A stretch of 64,000 nt of DNA from Rhynochetos jubatus (lineage: Eukaryota; Chordata; Aves; Eurypygiformes; Rhynochetidae): positions 10,535,170 through 10,599,169 of the forward strand of contig CM050655.1 in the NCBI GenBank assembly GCA_027574665.1, read 5' to 3'. The notes beneath the pieces were generated by a model. It was not told the DNA's origin and did no database searches. It saw only the letters and a program-made list of their open reading frames with translations. Shown here one piece after another: positions 1-13,500 of the stretch. Both the position numbers and the translations under genes were made by a program. Each line of letters begins with the position of its first letter. Position 1 is the stretch's first letter.

Positions 1-3000
1 ACCAATGAAACAAGCCTGAATCTCATTCTGCCTCTTGTAAACCTCCTTCAAGCACCTGTTTTTCACCACCTTCTCTGATTCTTACCCTCAGTGTACTAGT
101 CAGTGCTGGAACTAAACTCAGAGGCCCTCATTCCACATAGGTTAAATAAGATGACACATGCTGTGAGTTCTCTGACAACATTGGCTACATCAAATTCATG
201 CTGGAACAAGCATGGATCAGGAAAGTTTGCTACTCACATCCACCCTTGTCTTCATTACTGGAGGGAACTTAATACATCTATCAAACAAGAAAGCTATTTT
301 CTGGTTTATGACTATACACTTATTTTCTCCTCTAGGGAAATTCACTGCAAGTATTACGGTGCAAAAAGAACATTTATATTTTATATACATTGCTGTGACT
401 AGCAACACTTTAAGAGATAACACACTTTACCCATAGGTACTTTTTCATAGCCCACTGAAGAGTGGATGTCTGGCACAACAGATATTAAATACTTTTCTTC
501 CTCAGTTTACTCACACGATCCATCAAAAGTTGACATCAGTAAACATGACTATGTTAACCAAGCACGCCACTTCCCAATACAGTAGAGGTGCCTGCAAACT
601 GACAGTGATTTTAATATTAGCTTTGACCAAGATAAATTCTGACACGACTTCCACCATATATATAATTCTCTAAAGACCTTGATAGACAGAACCCATTTTA
701 TGTCCTCAGAGCACCAAATGCACCCTGTCATTTTGAAAGATTTGTTAGCCTTAAGTCCCCTGAGCCATCATGACAAAAAAAAGCGTAATTGTCTAGAGTA
801 CAAGAAACTCAGGATGAAAGAAAATTGATTTTTAAAATGGATCATATGTACTTCGCGACTTTTACTCAGAGAATTGAAAGTGTTCTCTAGTTTGTTTCCA
901 CATAAATAATTATCTGAAAAAAATACTCAAAAGGGATAAGCCACCCATTTTTTCCAAAAAATTGTTCTTAAAAATGCAACAGGTAACTGTAGTCATATGG
1001 CAGACAGGTATGAAGAAAACATTCCTTGGCTCCAGACCTACCATTTCAAGTGCCAATTTTTGTGGTAGTGGAGAAATATAATATTTTATTCTTAAGGTAT
1101 TTATACATAATTTAAATTCAGAAGTTCAAGAAAAATTCCCGTCTGGTCTCACTGATTTTCTTTCCATTCCTCCTATCTCAACTCAGATTGTTTCATGTCT
1201 GGCCGTGGATTTTTTAACTGCCTTTGGATCAGCCCCAGAAGCTGCATACTGGACATTCTATTTTTACTGGTTCCTGGTAACTGATGTAACTGGTTCATGA
1301 CTTCACTGCTGACAAATTTCAGATCAGCTTTTATTTAAAGTTAAACCACATTAAAAACATGAATTAACTCTTTCTGAAAATCAGCCAAAGAAAATGCATC
1401 TGTCAGGGTCCTAGCAGTCTGTGAGCATATTGAAAACTCCATCATCAACTTCGGTGTACTTTGAGTTTTCTCCTAGACAGGATCAGCACCATGTTGAGCT
1501 TGACATGTGAAATGGTCTTTTGTAGCCATCTAAGAAAAACATGATCATGCCAAGCATTTACAGAAAAGCTTCATTTTGTTATAAATACAAAAATTACATG
1601 GCAAATTCAGCTTTAATAATGAAAAGTGTAAAAGAATGAGCCTTATTAATATTATTTGGAAGTTCATCATGAAACTAATAACAGATTCGTAGATATTTCT
1701 TTGGTTGCCCATTTGTAGACTAAGGCATTGTCAATATGGATGAATTCAGCTGTTGGCAGTGGTAGCTAACATCAAATCAACAGCGTACCTACTGATACTG
1801 TTTCTACCACCTCAGCTTTACCAACCAGAACACATTCCTGGTATTTAAATGCCTGTATCTTACTTTTCCCTCTGGAGCTGTGACTCTGCTTGTTTTACCT
1901 GCAGTCTGGCTGCTAGGATACAGTGGATTACAGGAAGAGAGGGGAAGGGGAAAGGAATCAGCCTTGGCATTTTCATCCCCTGCTCCTCCTCTATGCAGCT
2001 TTGGAATTAAAAAAAACATGAAGCATCATTTGTATTCATGCAGTCAACACTGATCCTTCCCTGTGACTGTCCAAGACCCCAGTTCCCACTCCTGCTGTGA
2101 CAGGGAAGCAGGAGCTCTGCACTGCATCATCTCAGTGAGCCCAGGGTTCAGTGAGAATGACAGAGTAGTATTCTACAATTGCCTTAAGGCTTTTGCTCTG
2201 CTCTGCAATCTCAGTTCTTTTTGGGTCTGCTTTGCTTCTCAGTGGCTCTCAGCCACAGCTTGCTATCTTCACGTGGCTAGCTTTGAAAAGTATCACATCT
2301 GGGCGCGACCTTATCCTATTTCCTCTACTTCCAAAGGGACTTTTCCCTTCTTCCATTCCTAGTGTTCACAGAAGCAGCAATGTTTGCCTTTCTGCCTGCT
2401 TTTTCCCCCCTCACCATCCCCCAATTACCTTTAGCTCTTTTCTGACTAGAACTTCACCATGTTCCTCAATTAACAGCTCACCTAGATTCAAGTAACATAC
2501 ACCAACGGTACAGCATCGTGCCCCCATACTGTTCACTGAACAAACAAGGTACCTTTATACTGTTGCCTAACACCTGGATGATTAAACAGAGGTCATCAGC
2601 AATGAAACAGCACAGACAGTTCTGGGAAACAGTGTTGTCACTTGGAGTACAGAAACTAACAGCTAGCAAGAGGAAAGCTGAAACATCCCCCACGAAAGGG
2701 ATGTCATCTTCTACCCCCCACCCACTTGCTCCTGAGAGAACCTGGGCAGCCCCCAACTGCTGCAACTCCTCAGCCTCAGGGCTGCTGCATGGGTCACTGC
2801 ACAGACAAGTCCTCACAAACAATAAACTGCTACCTTGCTTGGGCTTTCCTATCGTATTCTGCTCAGTGTTTTGAGAGGGCGACAGGGAAACCAATGCCAG
2901 ATCTTGTGCTTATAACGGACAAGTACAGGGTACACTCCAAAAACGACATTTTAACTGTGCACACGTATACTCAGTGGCAGGTGCCTACCTATCCTCTGCT

Positions 3001-3625
3001 CCACTCAGGTCACGTATCAGCTACGGCAAACTAGGATCAATGTCTCTCATTTCTTACATGAATATTTTGCAGCATTTAATTATACAATATTTTACTAAAT
3101 AGCATTGACGCAGACATATACTTAAATATATTTTTTTAACACAAACTTAAGAAAGTGGAAAACTAAGAGCCACTATCAAATATCTAAAGGCTCTTCCAAA
3201 AGTATTTCCTGAAAACATCAACAGACAAAAGCTCTTTCAGCAAATCTTGTTTCAGAGAAAATGAAAATATGCTAGAGACAAAGAGACCAGATACATCAAA
3301 TACCACTTTGTGTGATTTTAGTTTATGAATAATAAATAAACCAATTAATTTCTTAGAAAATAAAACTCTGCTACAACCCTTACGTGTATGTTCTAGCAGC
3401 ATGTTTTATTTAATTCCACAGATGTAATTAAATGTGTCATTCATTTGTTCTCTGTTATGGTATTTCAGTCAAACCTAAACATCCTTCAGACTTCATACGC
3501 AAGAAAGGTACTTTGAGCCAAGAATTTGCTAACTTCAGAGCAATAGGCTGAGAGGTCTTCACATGCATTTAGCTGTTCTCCCATCTACTTACAAAGGCAT
3601 TGAGATGGAACAGCTATACACACGT
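1..3625. other. GRID1: Intronic sequence without recognisable gene or repeat
   Basis: This is AT-rich unique-looking sequence. The longest frame (138 codons, minus, 2478-2894) and its plus-strand counterpart at 2518-2874 have no recognisable domain or splice framing. I see nothing else that can be named. Confidence 0.6.
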
Positions 3626-4574
3626 TGTCGTGAGTTAGGCCCAGCCAGCAACTAAGCCCCACACAGCCGCTCACTCACTCCTCCCCTTGGTGGAATGGGG
3701 GAAAAAAGGTATCAGGAAACACTCATGGGTCAACACAAAGACAGGAAGGGATCACTCACCAGTTATGGCCACGGGCAAAACAGACTCAACTTGGGGAAGA
3801 ACAATCAATTTAATTAGCTACCAATCAAATCTGAATACAATAATAAGAAACAAACAGGTCTTAAAAAACCTTCCCCCCACCCCTCCCTTCTTCCTAGGCT
3901 CACCTTTGTTTCCCATTTCTCTACCTTTTTTCCACCAGCAGCACAGGAAGATGGGGAAGTGGGGTTGTGGTCAGTCCATCACACATTGCCTCTGCTGCTC
4001 CTTCATCCTCAGGGGAGGATCCTCACACTCTGCCCCTGCTCCAGCGTGGGGTCCCTCCCATGGCAGACAGTCCTCCACCAACTTCTCCAGCGTGAGTCCT
4101 TCCCACGGGCTGCAGTCATTCCCAAACTGCTCCAGCATGAGTCCCTCCCACAAGCTGCTGCCCATCAGAAGCAGCCTGCTCCAGTCTGGATCCCCCACAG
4201 GGCCATGGCCTTCTTCAGGCACAGCCACCTCCTCTGACATGGGCCCTCCCCAGACTGCAGGAGTGGGTGTCTGTTCTCCCATAACCCTCTATGGTTGCAA
4301 GGCACAGCCTGCCATCTCACCACAAGCTGTAGGGGAACCTCAGCTGCCACTGCCTTCCCCCCAACCCCCCCCTTTCTGCACTATAGCCATCATATTGTCA
4401 CCCTCACAACACACTCCTCTCTCTATTGCAAGCCCCCCTTCTTTCCCCCTCTTAAATATGTTAATCCCAGAGGTCCTAATTGACTCAGCTGTGGCCAGAG
4501 GCTGGTCTGACCTGGAGCCAGGGAAGCTTCCAGCAGCTTCTCACAGGAGCCACCCATCACACAAACCCAAGGCA
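3626..4574 (-). mobile_element. Solo LTR of an avian endogenous retrovirus (degraded)
   Basis: The block begins TGTCGTGAG followed by CCAGCCAGCAACTAAGC and CACACAGCCGCTC, which I recognise as the terminal segment of common avian ERV LTRs in reverse orientation. It continues with several imperfect CTCCAGCGTGGGTCCCTCC-like repeats (about 4040-4200) and ends near CTTAAATATGTTA, CTTCTCACAGGAGCCACCC and CAAACCCAAGGCA, so it has TG...CA ends. No second LTR or gag/pol/env-like sequence is adjacent, so it is a solo LTR left by recombination. The flanks (CACGT on the left, CCTGT on the right) show no clear target-site duplication. A 298-codon open frame on + (3687-4583) falls inside it and is a stop-poor artefact, not a gene. 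Family assignment and strand come from memory of avian repeats. Confidence 0.8.
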
Positions 4575-7500
4575 CCTGTGTAAGGTAAGTACCAATTTAT
4601 CATGGCATTAACACAGAATCAGTTGGCAGATTCCTCCCCCCTCACATCCACTGTGATAGATGATGCCTTCATGGCATGTTCCTCCTGTTCTGGGTAGCCT
4701 GTAATACATATCATCACGTCCCTGGCTCAGCTATGCTCAGTGGCTTAATTTCGTCTGTGCAGTTGGAGAATGTGTGCTGCTGGCAGTTGTGTAAAGGAGT
4801 CTGCTGCTGTGAATGAAATGGAGAAGAGGGGAAGAGCGTAAAGAAACTGAGGGGGAGGAGAGCACTTAATTCTGGTGTTTAATAAACAAGTCCAGAAATC
4901 CAGCCTATCGAGGAACGTCCCTTTCATGTTACCAGTGATGTGGTTTGACTGTAGTGGGATTCAGCTCAGCCATCCTGTGCCTGAAAAAGCCCATTTATAA
5001 ACTGGGTGGCGATTGCAAAATGAATCTCGGGAAGCATTTTTTCAGAGAGGCGGCTATTGACAAGGCTGTACTGCGGAAAGAATGCGCTGTTAACAGAATT
5101 ATCTGTCACACCGTACCTCACTGCAAGGTCAAACACTGACCTTGCACTGATGAGGCAAAATAGGCTCTCAGGAGGTGACGGGAATGGTGTTTAAAGGTGG
5201 AACTGGGCCAGATGAGCTTCCTTTAGAAGACTGTAAGAACCATCAATGCTTTCTGTATGGATTAGCTGCCAACACGGGACAGTTACAACCTTCTGGGTTT
5301 TTCACCCTAGTGTGCCAAAAGTCAGGATTTTCCCATGTCTCGCCGACTGCACTTTGTTCTCAAGACCTCAGGAAAGTCTGAATATTTTCTATTATGAAAA
5401 GGCCTGTATGCCTTCTCACTCATACTAAGCATAAACCAGTTAGAACTATATCAATATGAGACACCAGAATAATTACAGGATCATCCGTTCTGTATTGGGA
5501 CCGTGCCCAAGATGAACCGGAAAAGACTAACTCATTCCTCTTCACAGACCGCTAACCAGAACTTCCAGAGTTTCCTTACGAAGTTTAGTTGAAGTCCTAC
5601 AACGTCCCTCAAAGCAACGCAGGTTCTAGATTCTCCACAGGCGGACAGGTGAAATGTTCTGTGTGGTGGCCCACCGAGGCCCTCTCTGCTGCTGCACAAG
5701 CACTTCAGTACCCCAGGTGCTGCCTCAGTCTGGGAGACGTTCAGCTGGGCCAGACATCCAGCCTTCAGCACAAAATAACCCAGTGAGTCCCTTCTGTCCT
5801 TCAGCTGCTTGAGATGAAAATCACACCGTGCCCAGAAACAGAAGTAAATTCATACATCTCTCCCAAGGTCCACATAGGTGCTACACCTCTATGTATCTAG
5901 CTGCTATCCCATCTTTAGCAGGACGAGAAAGTTTTTAATGTTTTAATGGGTTCTCAGTTATAAAATTAATGCTGCATTTGCAACACTAAAATAAACTTTT
6001 AAAATTGCTGCCTGTGCCTTTGATTACAGCTTTCTTCCAACTGGGAAATGAAGACAGTAATTTCTGGGTTTTTTAGGAGACGCTGGGCTTTGTTGATTAA
6101 ATATTTACAACTTCTAAGGCCCTACTTCTCCTTAAAATGTAGAAGATTTTAAGATACAAAAGATCTTCTCCTTTAATCTGTAACTATTTCTGTACTCCTC
6201 ACAGTTTGCAGCTTTTTAATTCTCTGGTTTAACCTAATTGCACATCATAAGTGAAAGGCTTAGACAAAACACTGTGTAACTGTTGGCCAGGGAAAAAGCC
6301 TAAAATTTGGTCTCTGAATACAAGCAAGTAAAATACTATCTGAAAAAGAAAGGGAACAAAATTTTCCCAGGGAAAGGAAAAAAAGAAAAAGAAGGAGCAA
6401 ATACTACTGAAATAAGAACTTGTCCAAGTAGTAAATATTCAACTATTGAATTCAATTATTCCCACTGGGCGGGGGGGGGGGGGGGGTATTTCAATATAAT
6501 TTCATTTTCTAAATGAATTTGTATGGTCTCCCTTTATATTTTCCCCCACAAATTTCAACATGGATGTCATTATACATCATAATTCTGTAATTACAAGTTG
6601 CAGTAGGGAGATGACACATAATTAGGTGTAATTATGCTTATTATGTAAATGTAACACTATAAATTAAAATTTACAGAAAAAACGACCAAGAAAAAAATTA
6701 ATTCACAAAAAAATAATTTAAACAGATCCATGGGGTAATAAACTCAACAACACAAAAACCACCAACTGATAAACGAAATAGAAATACTGTCCACCAGTGT
6801 AAAAACCCTTCTTACCCTTCTTTGAAATTTCATGTTATTTAGCACGGTTTTCTTTTACTTTTTAAAACGCTTGCAAGTATAAGACCAGGTCAGACAACTT
6901 ATCAGCCCTTAGATTAAAAGCATTTAGAATATGAATCCCAAATGGAAGCATTTTTATTAACCAGGCAGTAAAGGTCCCTGGACTTCTTCATCTCCGGTAG
7001 CTGAAGAACCAACACATTTCTTCTTTAGCCGTTCTACTTTAACCTCTTTTACTGCACTGCGGATTGTGCAGCCAGACTCCAATCTATGCTATAATCATTT
7101 ACGTTCTGGGTAACAGTGGAAGCCATCGTAGTTGTCTGGCTTCACACAAGAGCCACGGACAGCCCAAAGCTACTCCCGCTGTAATTGGCAATACCACTTC
7201 TGAGGTAAATCCTAAAAGTGCTCCCGCAAAATTAGAGGATGTTATGAGTCAGTCCATTGTATGCCTATGGATTTAGGTCAGGTTCAGCCATGAGGATCTG
7301 GTCTAGAAGTCACTGGAAGGCACTGGCTCTGCACTGCATCACGTAGTACCTTACCACTGCGACCGTAAGCTTGCAAAAGAAATTTGGGGTTGCTCTTTAA
7401 TGCCTCTTTGGCAATGACTAGAAAGCGTAAACAGTTTTTGCCTCTTCTTTCCTTGCTGACAATGTCGGTTATAATACCAGGATGAGGTGCAGAACTCAGC

Positions 7501-10500
7501 ACTTAATTAGGCAAGCTAAGCGGGGATAGATTTTCAAGTATTTCTTCTTTAAAATATGGGACATCTATCAATTCCTAAACTTATGGCTCTATTCTCTTCC
7601 TAACCTACAGGTCTTAAAATCTGAAAGAACTGGTTTTTAAAAGCTGAGCCACTCACATTTTATGGGGGCCTCACTAACTGTGAAAGTACCATTTGATTTA
7701 ATGACTGAACTTTTACAAGGTGAGATGAAGGATTTTTTTCCTGCCTGTGCCTACAGAAGATGCCAAACACTCTCCAGCTCTCAGGAGCCCCAGGTGGTCA
7801 GATGCTCAGTCTTCCTGCAAATAGTTTCAGTAGCAGCAGGGGCTGCTCACCGTATTCCTGCAAGTGGCAGCCTTTTCTGGAGGTTCAGCTATAATACTTG
7901 TGAATTCCCCTTTGTTACCATTGGTAGGAGTTTAAGACACCTGGATATTATTACGTTCAGTACCATTTGAATAAACAAAAGCTGTATCCCATAAAAAAAT
8001 TAATTATGCAAACATTTTATAGCCATCCTTGGGGACTCTGAGGTAGAAGTCAAGGCCTATAGGAAACATTTGCTTCCAAGACCAAAATGTGCCAGTTATG
8101 ATTTTGTGGCACCATGTGGGAGGCTGTTGGTAATGCAGCAGATGCATGTTAAAAGTCCAATATGGGTTTGAGGAAAACATTTGTTATTTCCCATAGAATA
8201 ATTCATTCTGTGCTCACAGACAGGCTATCCACAGGGCTCTGCTCACCAAGGCAATGAGAGCCATTTTCATACTACAAGTCCATACTACCCACATCATACA
8301 ATGCAGAATGGCTGCTCTGCAAGTGCATCCTGAGGTCTTTGAAGACCCACAGACTTTTCATCTTTCAGGACAAAGGATAAGTAATCAGTCATGCCCTTTG
8401 TTCCTATTACACTAGACACAAAAAGCAGCTTTACCAGGTCTCTTTATTGTTCAAGCACATTTTGTCAGGTACTCTTTTGTACAGTATATTGCTGAATTTG
8501 GGTCTCTGAAATCTGAATATGCTAAAAAGAGCCAATGTATTTGCCCCAGGGAAGAATTTACCATTCCTTTTACCCATGCACAAAGCCTGGAGAGGGAAAA
8601 AAAAAGGCAAAAGCTTCATCCAGAAAAAAACAGAAGTGCTAGAAGATAAAAATCTAACCACATGTTCAAGAAGCAAGCTGATCTTTGGACCTGGTCATAA
8701 CTCAAAATAGTTGAACGCCTAGTCACACAAAAAAATTGTATGCACACTCAATTCAAATTAAACCACACACGATCATTTGCGCTAAAATCTTGCTCCAGTG
8801 CAGCTAGATAAAGCTTTTAATATGCCACAAGTTTCATAAAACCCATACACATTTTGGATTTTAAAAAGGCCTGGGCAGTAAACTTATGGTTGTTGACCAG
8901 TTAAATGAAAAATCACCAAGATCGTTGTGATTCCATTATGCTGGAACTGAAAAGACTATTAGGCTGCTGAATAAATGGTTCCCTTGTCCCTCCTACCTGC
9001 ACACTTGTTTCCTGTACTTATTCTCAGTTTTATTTCTTCTTTCATGCCAGCACCCACGCTTGAATCAGCCCACCCACTTTTCATCTGCCAAGCAATCATC
9101 CTTTGCTCCTTAAAACATACAGCTACTTGGCAAAGACTCCCAATACTGTTCTCCAGGGATACTCTCATCCTTCCCTCTTTGAACAGTGAGCCAGTATCAC
9201 GTATGTATTTACAAAGGCTGTAGTAGAAACCTTAGAGCAGCTGCTCCAAATGTGATAAAACTGTGTTCGTGCAAGAATGAATAACACACGTGAACATGCA
9301 ATGTTGCCTAAAGAGTGCCATCAATTTTCCACCTATATTCCTCCTCAGAGAGACATTTCTAGCTGGGGATTTGTCGTCTACATAATATGGCGCATGAAAG
9401 ACAGGAAAATAAAATTACATCTGAAACATGAAGGAGATTTGAAAGCCAGGACAGATGGGTTGTGCACCTGATGCTGCAATACACATGGGTATCTGTCTCT
9501 TTTGGAGAAGATGAATTTAGCTTGACATCACATTCTTAGGATACGTTCACTTCATCAAAAGATTTCTGAGAAGAGCAAAATCCCCAGACCCTGACTCCTC
9601 AGAATTTTTAACTGAATTTTAGCCTCCCGATATCTGCTAATTTACCATCTCGGTGGCCAGCTCTACTTCTTTAAAGAAATATCACACACCAATAGCACCA
9701 TATGAGAGTTTGACAGGTACCAGAGCAATTAATCTTGAGTTCTTGATGGTTAGGAATTCATAAGTCTCCTGTTAACAACATCACCACACAAAATGTGCTG
9801 CTTCTACTGAAATTCACCTTCCACAGGCCATCCAGTAAACTCAGCTAGCACAATCATGGACAGCTCCAAATGCTGAAATTACAAGTGCTCATTCTTACAA
9901 GAGTCATTTTTCAACAGGCCTTGGACTTCTGGATCTCTCAAGGTACCGAGAGTCAGCTCTGCAGCTGACTTTCTGAGAAAGTCACAGAGAAAGAAACTGA
10001 GAAGATCCCACACACGCAGTAATAGGTGACAACATTTCCATACATTCTTCTGACAAATAGCGGGTATCCTTGATTCAAGCTCTATGTCCAAAGAAGTCCC
10101 TTTAGTATGGCAAATCAGGAACTAGCTCCTGGCATGTCCTATTCACACTGCACAAGACACTCAGCATGGTTTTTTCTCCCCACTCACATTATCCTGTTTA
10201 AGTTAATGATTTGAAAGTAATTAAATCCAATAAAGCGTGACAGATTAAATAAAAACTAGTCAAAGCAAATAAATTACTCATTTCACAAATGCCTATTGTT
10301 TTGGGCAACAGAACAAAAGGAACTAGAAGATGAGAGTAAACAAAAGTGAATAAAGAAAGAGGACAAAACCCTTTAGTGGTTGAGACACATTACAACTGAC
10401 TAAGATTAACTTTTCTGTCTGTTCTGCTGCAAAACAGACTCTGTATCAGCTAATAAGACAATCTAATGAGACCTATCAGGGGACTGTTATAACAAGATTA

Positions 10501-13500
10501 GGAGAGGGACCAGTAGCGAGGCTGTTTCTGCACAATGGAGAAAAGGATTTGTATTTAATTAACAGCATTTATCCCAACAGTCCATTCCTAAAGAAGAGTC
10601 TGATAAAAGCAACCAGTCTCTTGAAACAACTGGTCACTTAATCTCACAAATAGTTTTAAAAGAATAAATCTGGGATAACCCTTTGTTGATTACTGTGAGG
10701 ATATATCAGAAGTAGCATTTGGTTGGCACCAAACTTACTTTAAGTTTGATTCAGCCCCTTCCATTCTCCTCCCAGATAACCCTTACCCAGGACAAAACAC
10801 GTGCATGCAGTTAAAGTTAACGTGTGTGTGCATGTAGCTCAAGTCAGAAACACAATGGACCGAAGACTTCAGGGTTTCTCCTGAATCCAAGCCATAACAA
10901 TCACAGCATGTCCATGGTGGAAAGCAGAAAAGCAGCACCCAGTCTGTACAACAGGTCCAATGAGGCATGGGGATTAACTGCTAAAGCCTCAAGATAGGTG
11001 CCTGACAGTCAGTAATAAAAATAATTTTGTAGTAATAAGATTAGGAGAATCTTAGGAGAAGGAAATGCCACAGAAGGATTAGTTTTAGTACTGGGATTAA
11101 ATGTCACAAGATTCTGCCTCCCAGACCTGCATTTCAATAATACTTCTAGTAATTCTTCACTTTTATTTTTCCTATTGCACCCTGAAAGACACTGGCAATT
11201 CTTTAAAAATTACTTCACATGTAAGTACAAAATGAGAATTGTTGAAATATTTAGAGAGCAAGTACCTGCACACTTCTGGAGAGTCCCTGAACTTGAGCAA
11301 TTTAAAACAAGCACCATTCTGTACAGTTGACTGACCTAAGAGAGACTACTGCAGGCTAAGAGTAAGAGAGACTATGGTACTCATCTCTAGCTACAAGAGC
11401 AACAGAAGTAGGGTGATGATAATTCTTTAATTCGTACACGTTCAGAACAATTGAACCGGCATGATCCAGTGTGAACCTTGTGCTCTATAAGAACCACAGC
11501 AGCCAGCCCCCGGGAAAAATTCTTGTTCCTCCTACCACCTATTCTGGGCAAAAATAACAGAAGTAACCCTGCCAGTTACTCCAACAGAAAAATGCCAAAT
11601 ACAAAATCCTTCTGTTGTTTATCTCTGCTGGAATTTTCAGGTGTACTGTCACTTCCACAGTCACCTTTTTATTAATATTCTTAAAATCATTATAACTGAA
11701 CAGCTAATTGGCACATAAAGCTTTCTGATGATAGTGAAGCCTCTAAGCCTGTTCACTACATAGACAATAAAAAAACTACATAACTTTTGTTGTCTCTAAC
11801 CTTCACTATTAACATTGTTCCCTAATTTTAGACTTTTGTAATATGGCTGACAGGCCTGGTGCAAGTTCATGGCTACCTTTTTCAGGCAAGAACTTTCTGC
11901 AAGATCAGTCCCTCAGTTTACTCCATGTCCCATCCAAGGATTCTGAATCACCTCATAATTTGTGGTATTTCTTTCACAATTGCCACCGCAAGAGGCTGCA
12001 TTTTGCACGATGTATTTAATAATCAGATTGTACTGCACTGTATGAAAACAGCAGAAAACCTCCAGCCGCCTAATTCATCTGTCACACACACCTTCCTATA
12101 TCACACCCACACTAACAGGCTACAGCGAGTCTTAGGCTAAGCAGCCAAGAAAGTTTTTTTAGTTAAATATTCCTGCATGATTCTATAAATTACATGTAAA
12201 ACTACACAAGACCTGGTATAAGCCTTGTTCCTTGGGCTGACCACTGTACCTGACCACTCAGGACAGTTGCACCTTACACCCGACTGAGGCCATACAGACG
12301 AAATTCTCCAAGCCTCACTCAGACAGGGGCATTTTCCCACCTGGAAAGGGCCTTACAGCAAACATGAACTCAGGACTAACGCCACACTTCTGCTGTTCCC
12401 TCCACACAGTTTGGCGGCAGCTGAAAGAGGCTCAGTACCTTGGCGCTCTGGCCATGAGCTGCACCAGGCACATGGGGAAGCAGGAACCGGCTCCCCAGCT
12501 GGCAGTTGTTCCTAGCGGGCTGCATGCCATCAGCATTCTGAACACATCCTTCCTCGGTACTTTCCAACATGCTATATTGATCAGTGGATGCTTGTACTCA
12601 CTGGAGACCCGATTTCACTGCCTTTAATGAATTTAATTCTCTTAGCTTCAGCTAAGCAGCTTGACACTTTTTTATTACATAAAGCCAATCTTTTGCAGCT
12701 TAATCTCACATAGTTTTGATCATTAACAACGTGCGGTTCCAAAGAACTTTGAGTTGGTTTAGAGGGACTCCCTCCACCTCCCCGTCAGTGAACACTGGAA
12801 ATCCTAACGGATTTTTTTTCTTGTTTTCAGACTCTCCAGAGCATAAAGAAAATAGTTAGTCTTGAATAAACTGAACTCTTCATTTAACAGAATCCAGGCT
12901 GACAATGTATAGATTCTGACAGTTTTAGTCTATCAAAAAAAAACCCAAAACCCATTTTCAGTGTGTATCTTCTACAATACTTGGCACTGTACTGCAGCAC
13001 ACACAGAAACCACTATTGTAACTGAACAGTCAGACACCAGTAAAATAATCTCTGCTTTTCATTGCAGCACCTAATATTTTCACAGGCACCCCTTCCCCCT
13101 TTCTACAGCAGTGTTTGATAATGCTTCTGGAATTCAGATACTGATCAAAAACTATCAGAAATTTAGGAGAAATTAAAACTGTATCAATCACTTAAATGCA
13201 TCTAATAATGATTCAGTATCTGTAAAAGCTAAAATAAGCTCTGTAATGTAATAATTTCTTTTTAGATGATTCCTCAAAAAAAATCTGAATAAAAAAAGGA
13301 AAGAAATAAATGTTTTAAACTCTCACAGTAAATATCATGTCACAAAAAATAAACACGTTTTGCATATACGTAATGCTTATTTCCAGAACCGCTACATTGC
13401 ATAAAGCAGCCAATTCACAAATGAACAGGCAGTAGTTGGCCGTCTCGCAATCACAGCCAATACAATCCACATATATGTAACAAACAACGAACATGGACAT

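Noticed and set aside
2478..2894. 138-codon minus-strand open frame
   Set aside because: No domain or flanking splice sites consistent with a GRID1 exon; a chance frame in intron 2.
3687..4583. 298-codon open frame on the + strand
   Set aside because: It lies almost wholly inside the ERV LTR, has no domain, and reflects low stop-codon density in GC-rich LTR sequence.
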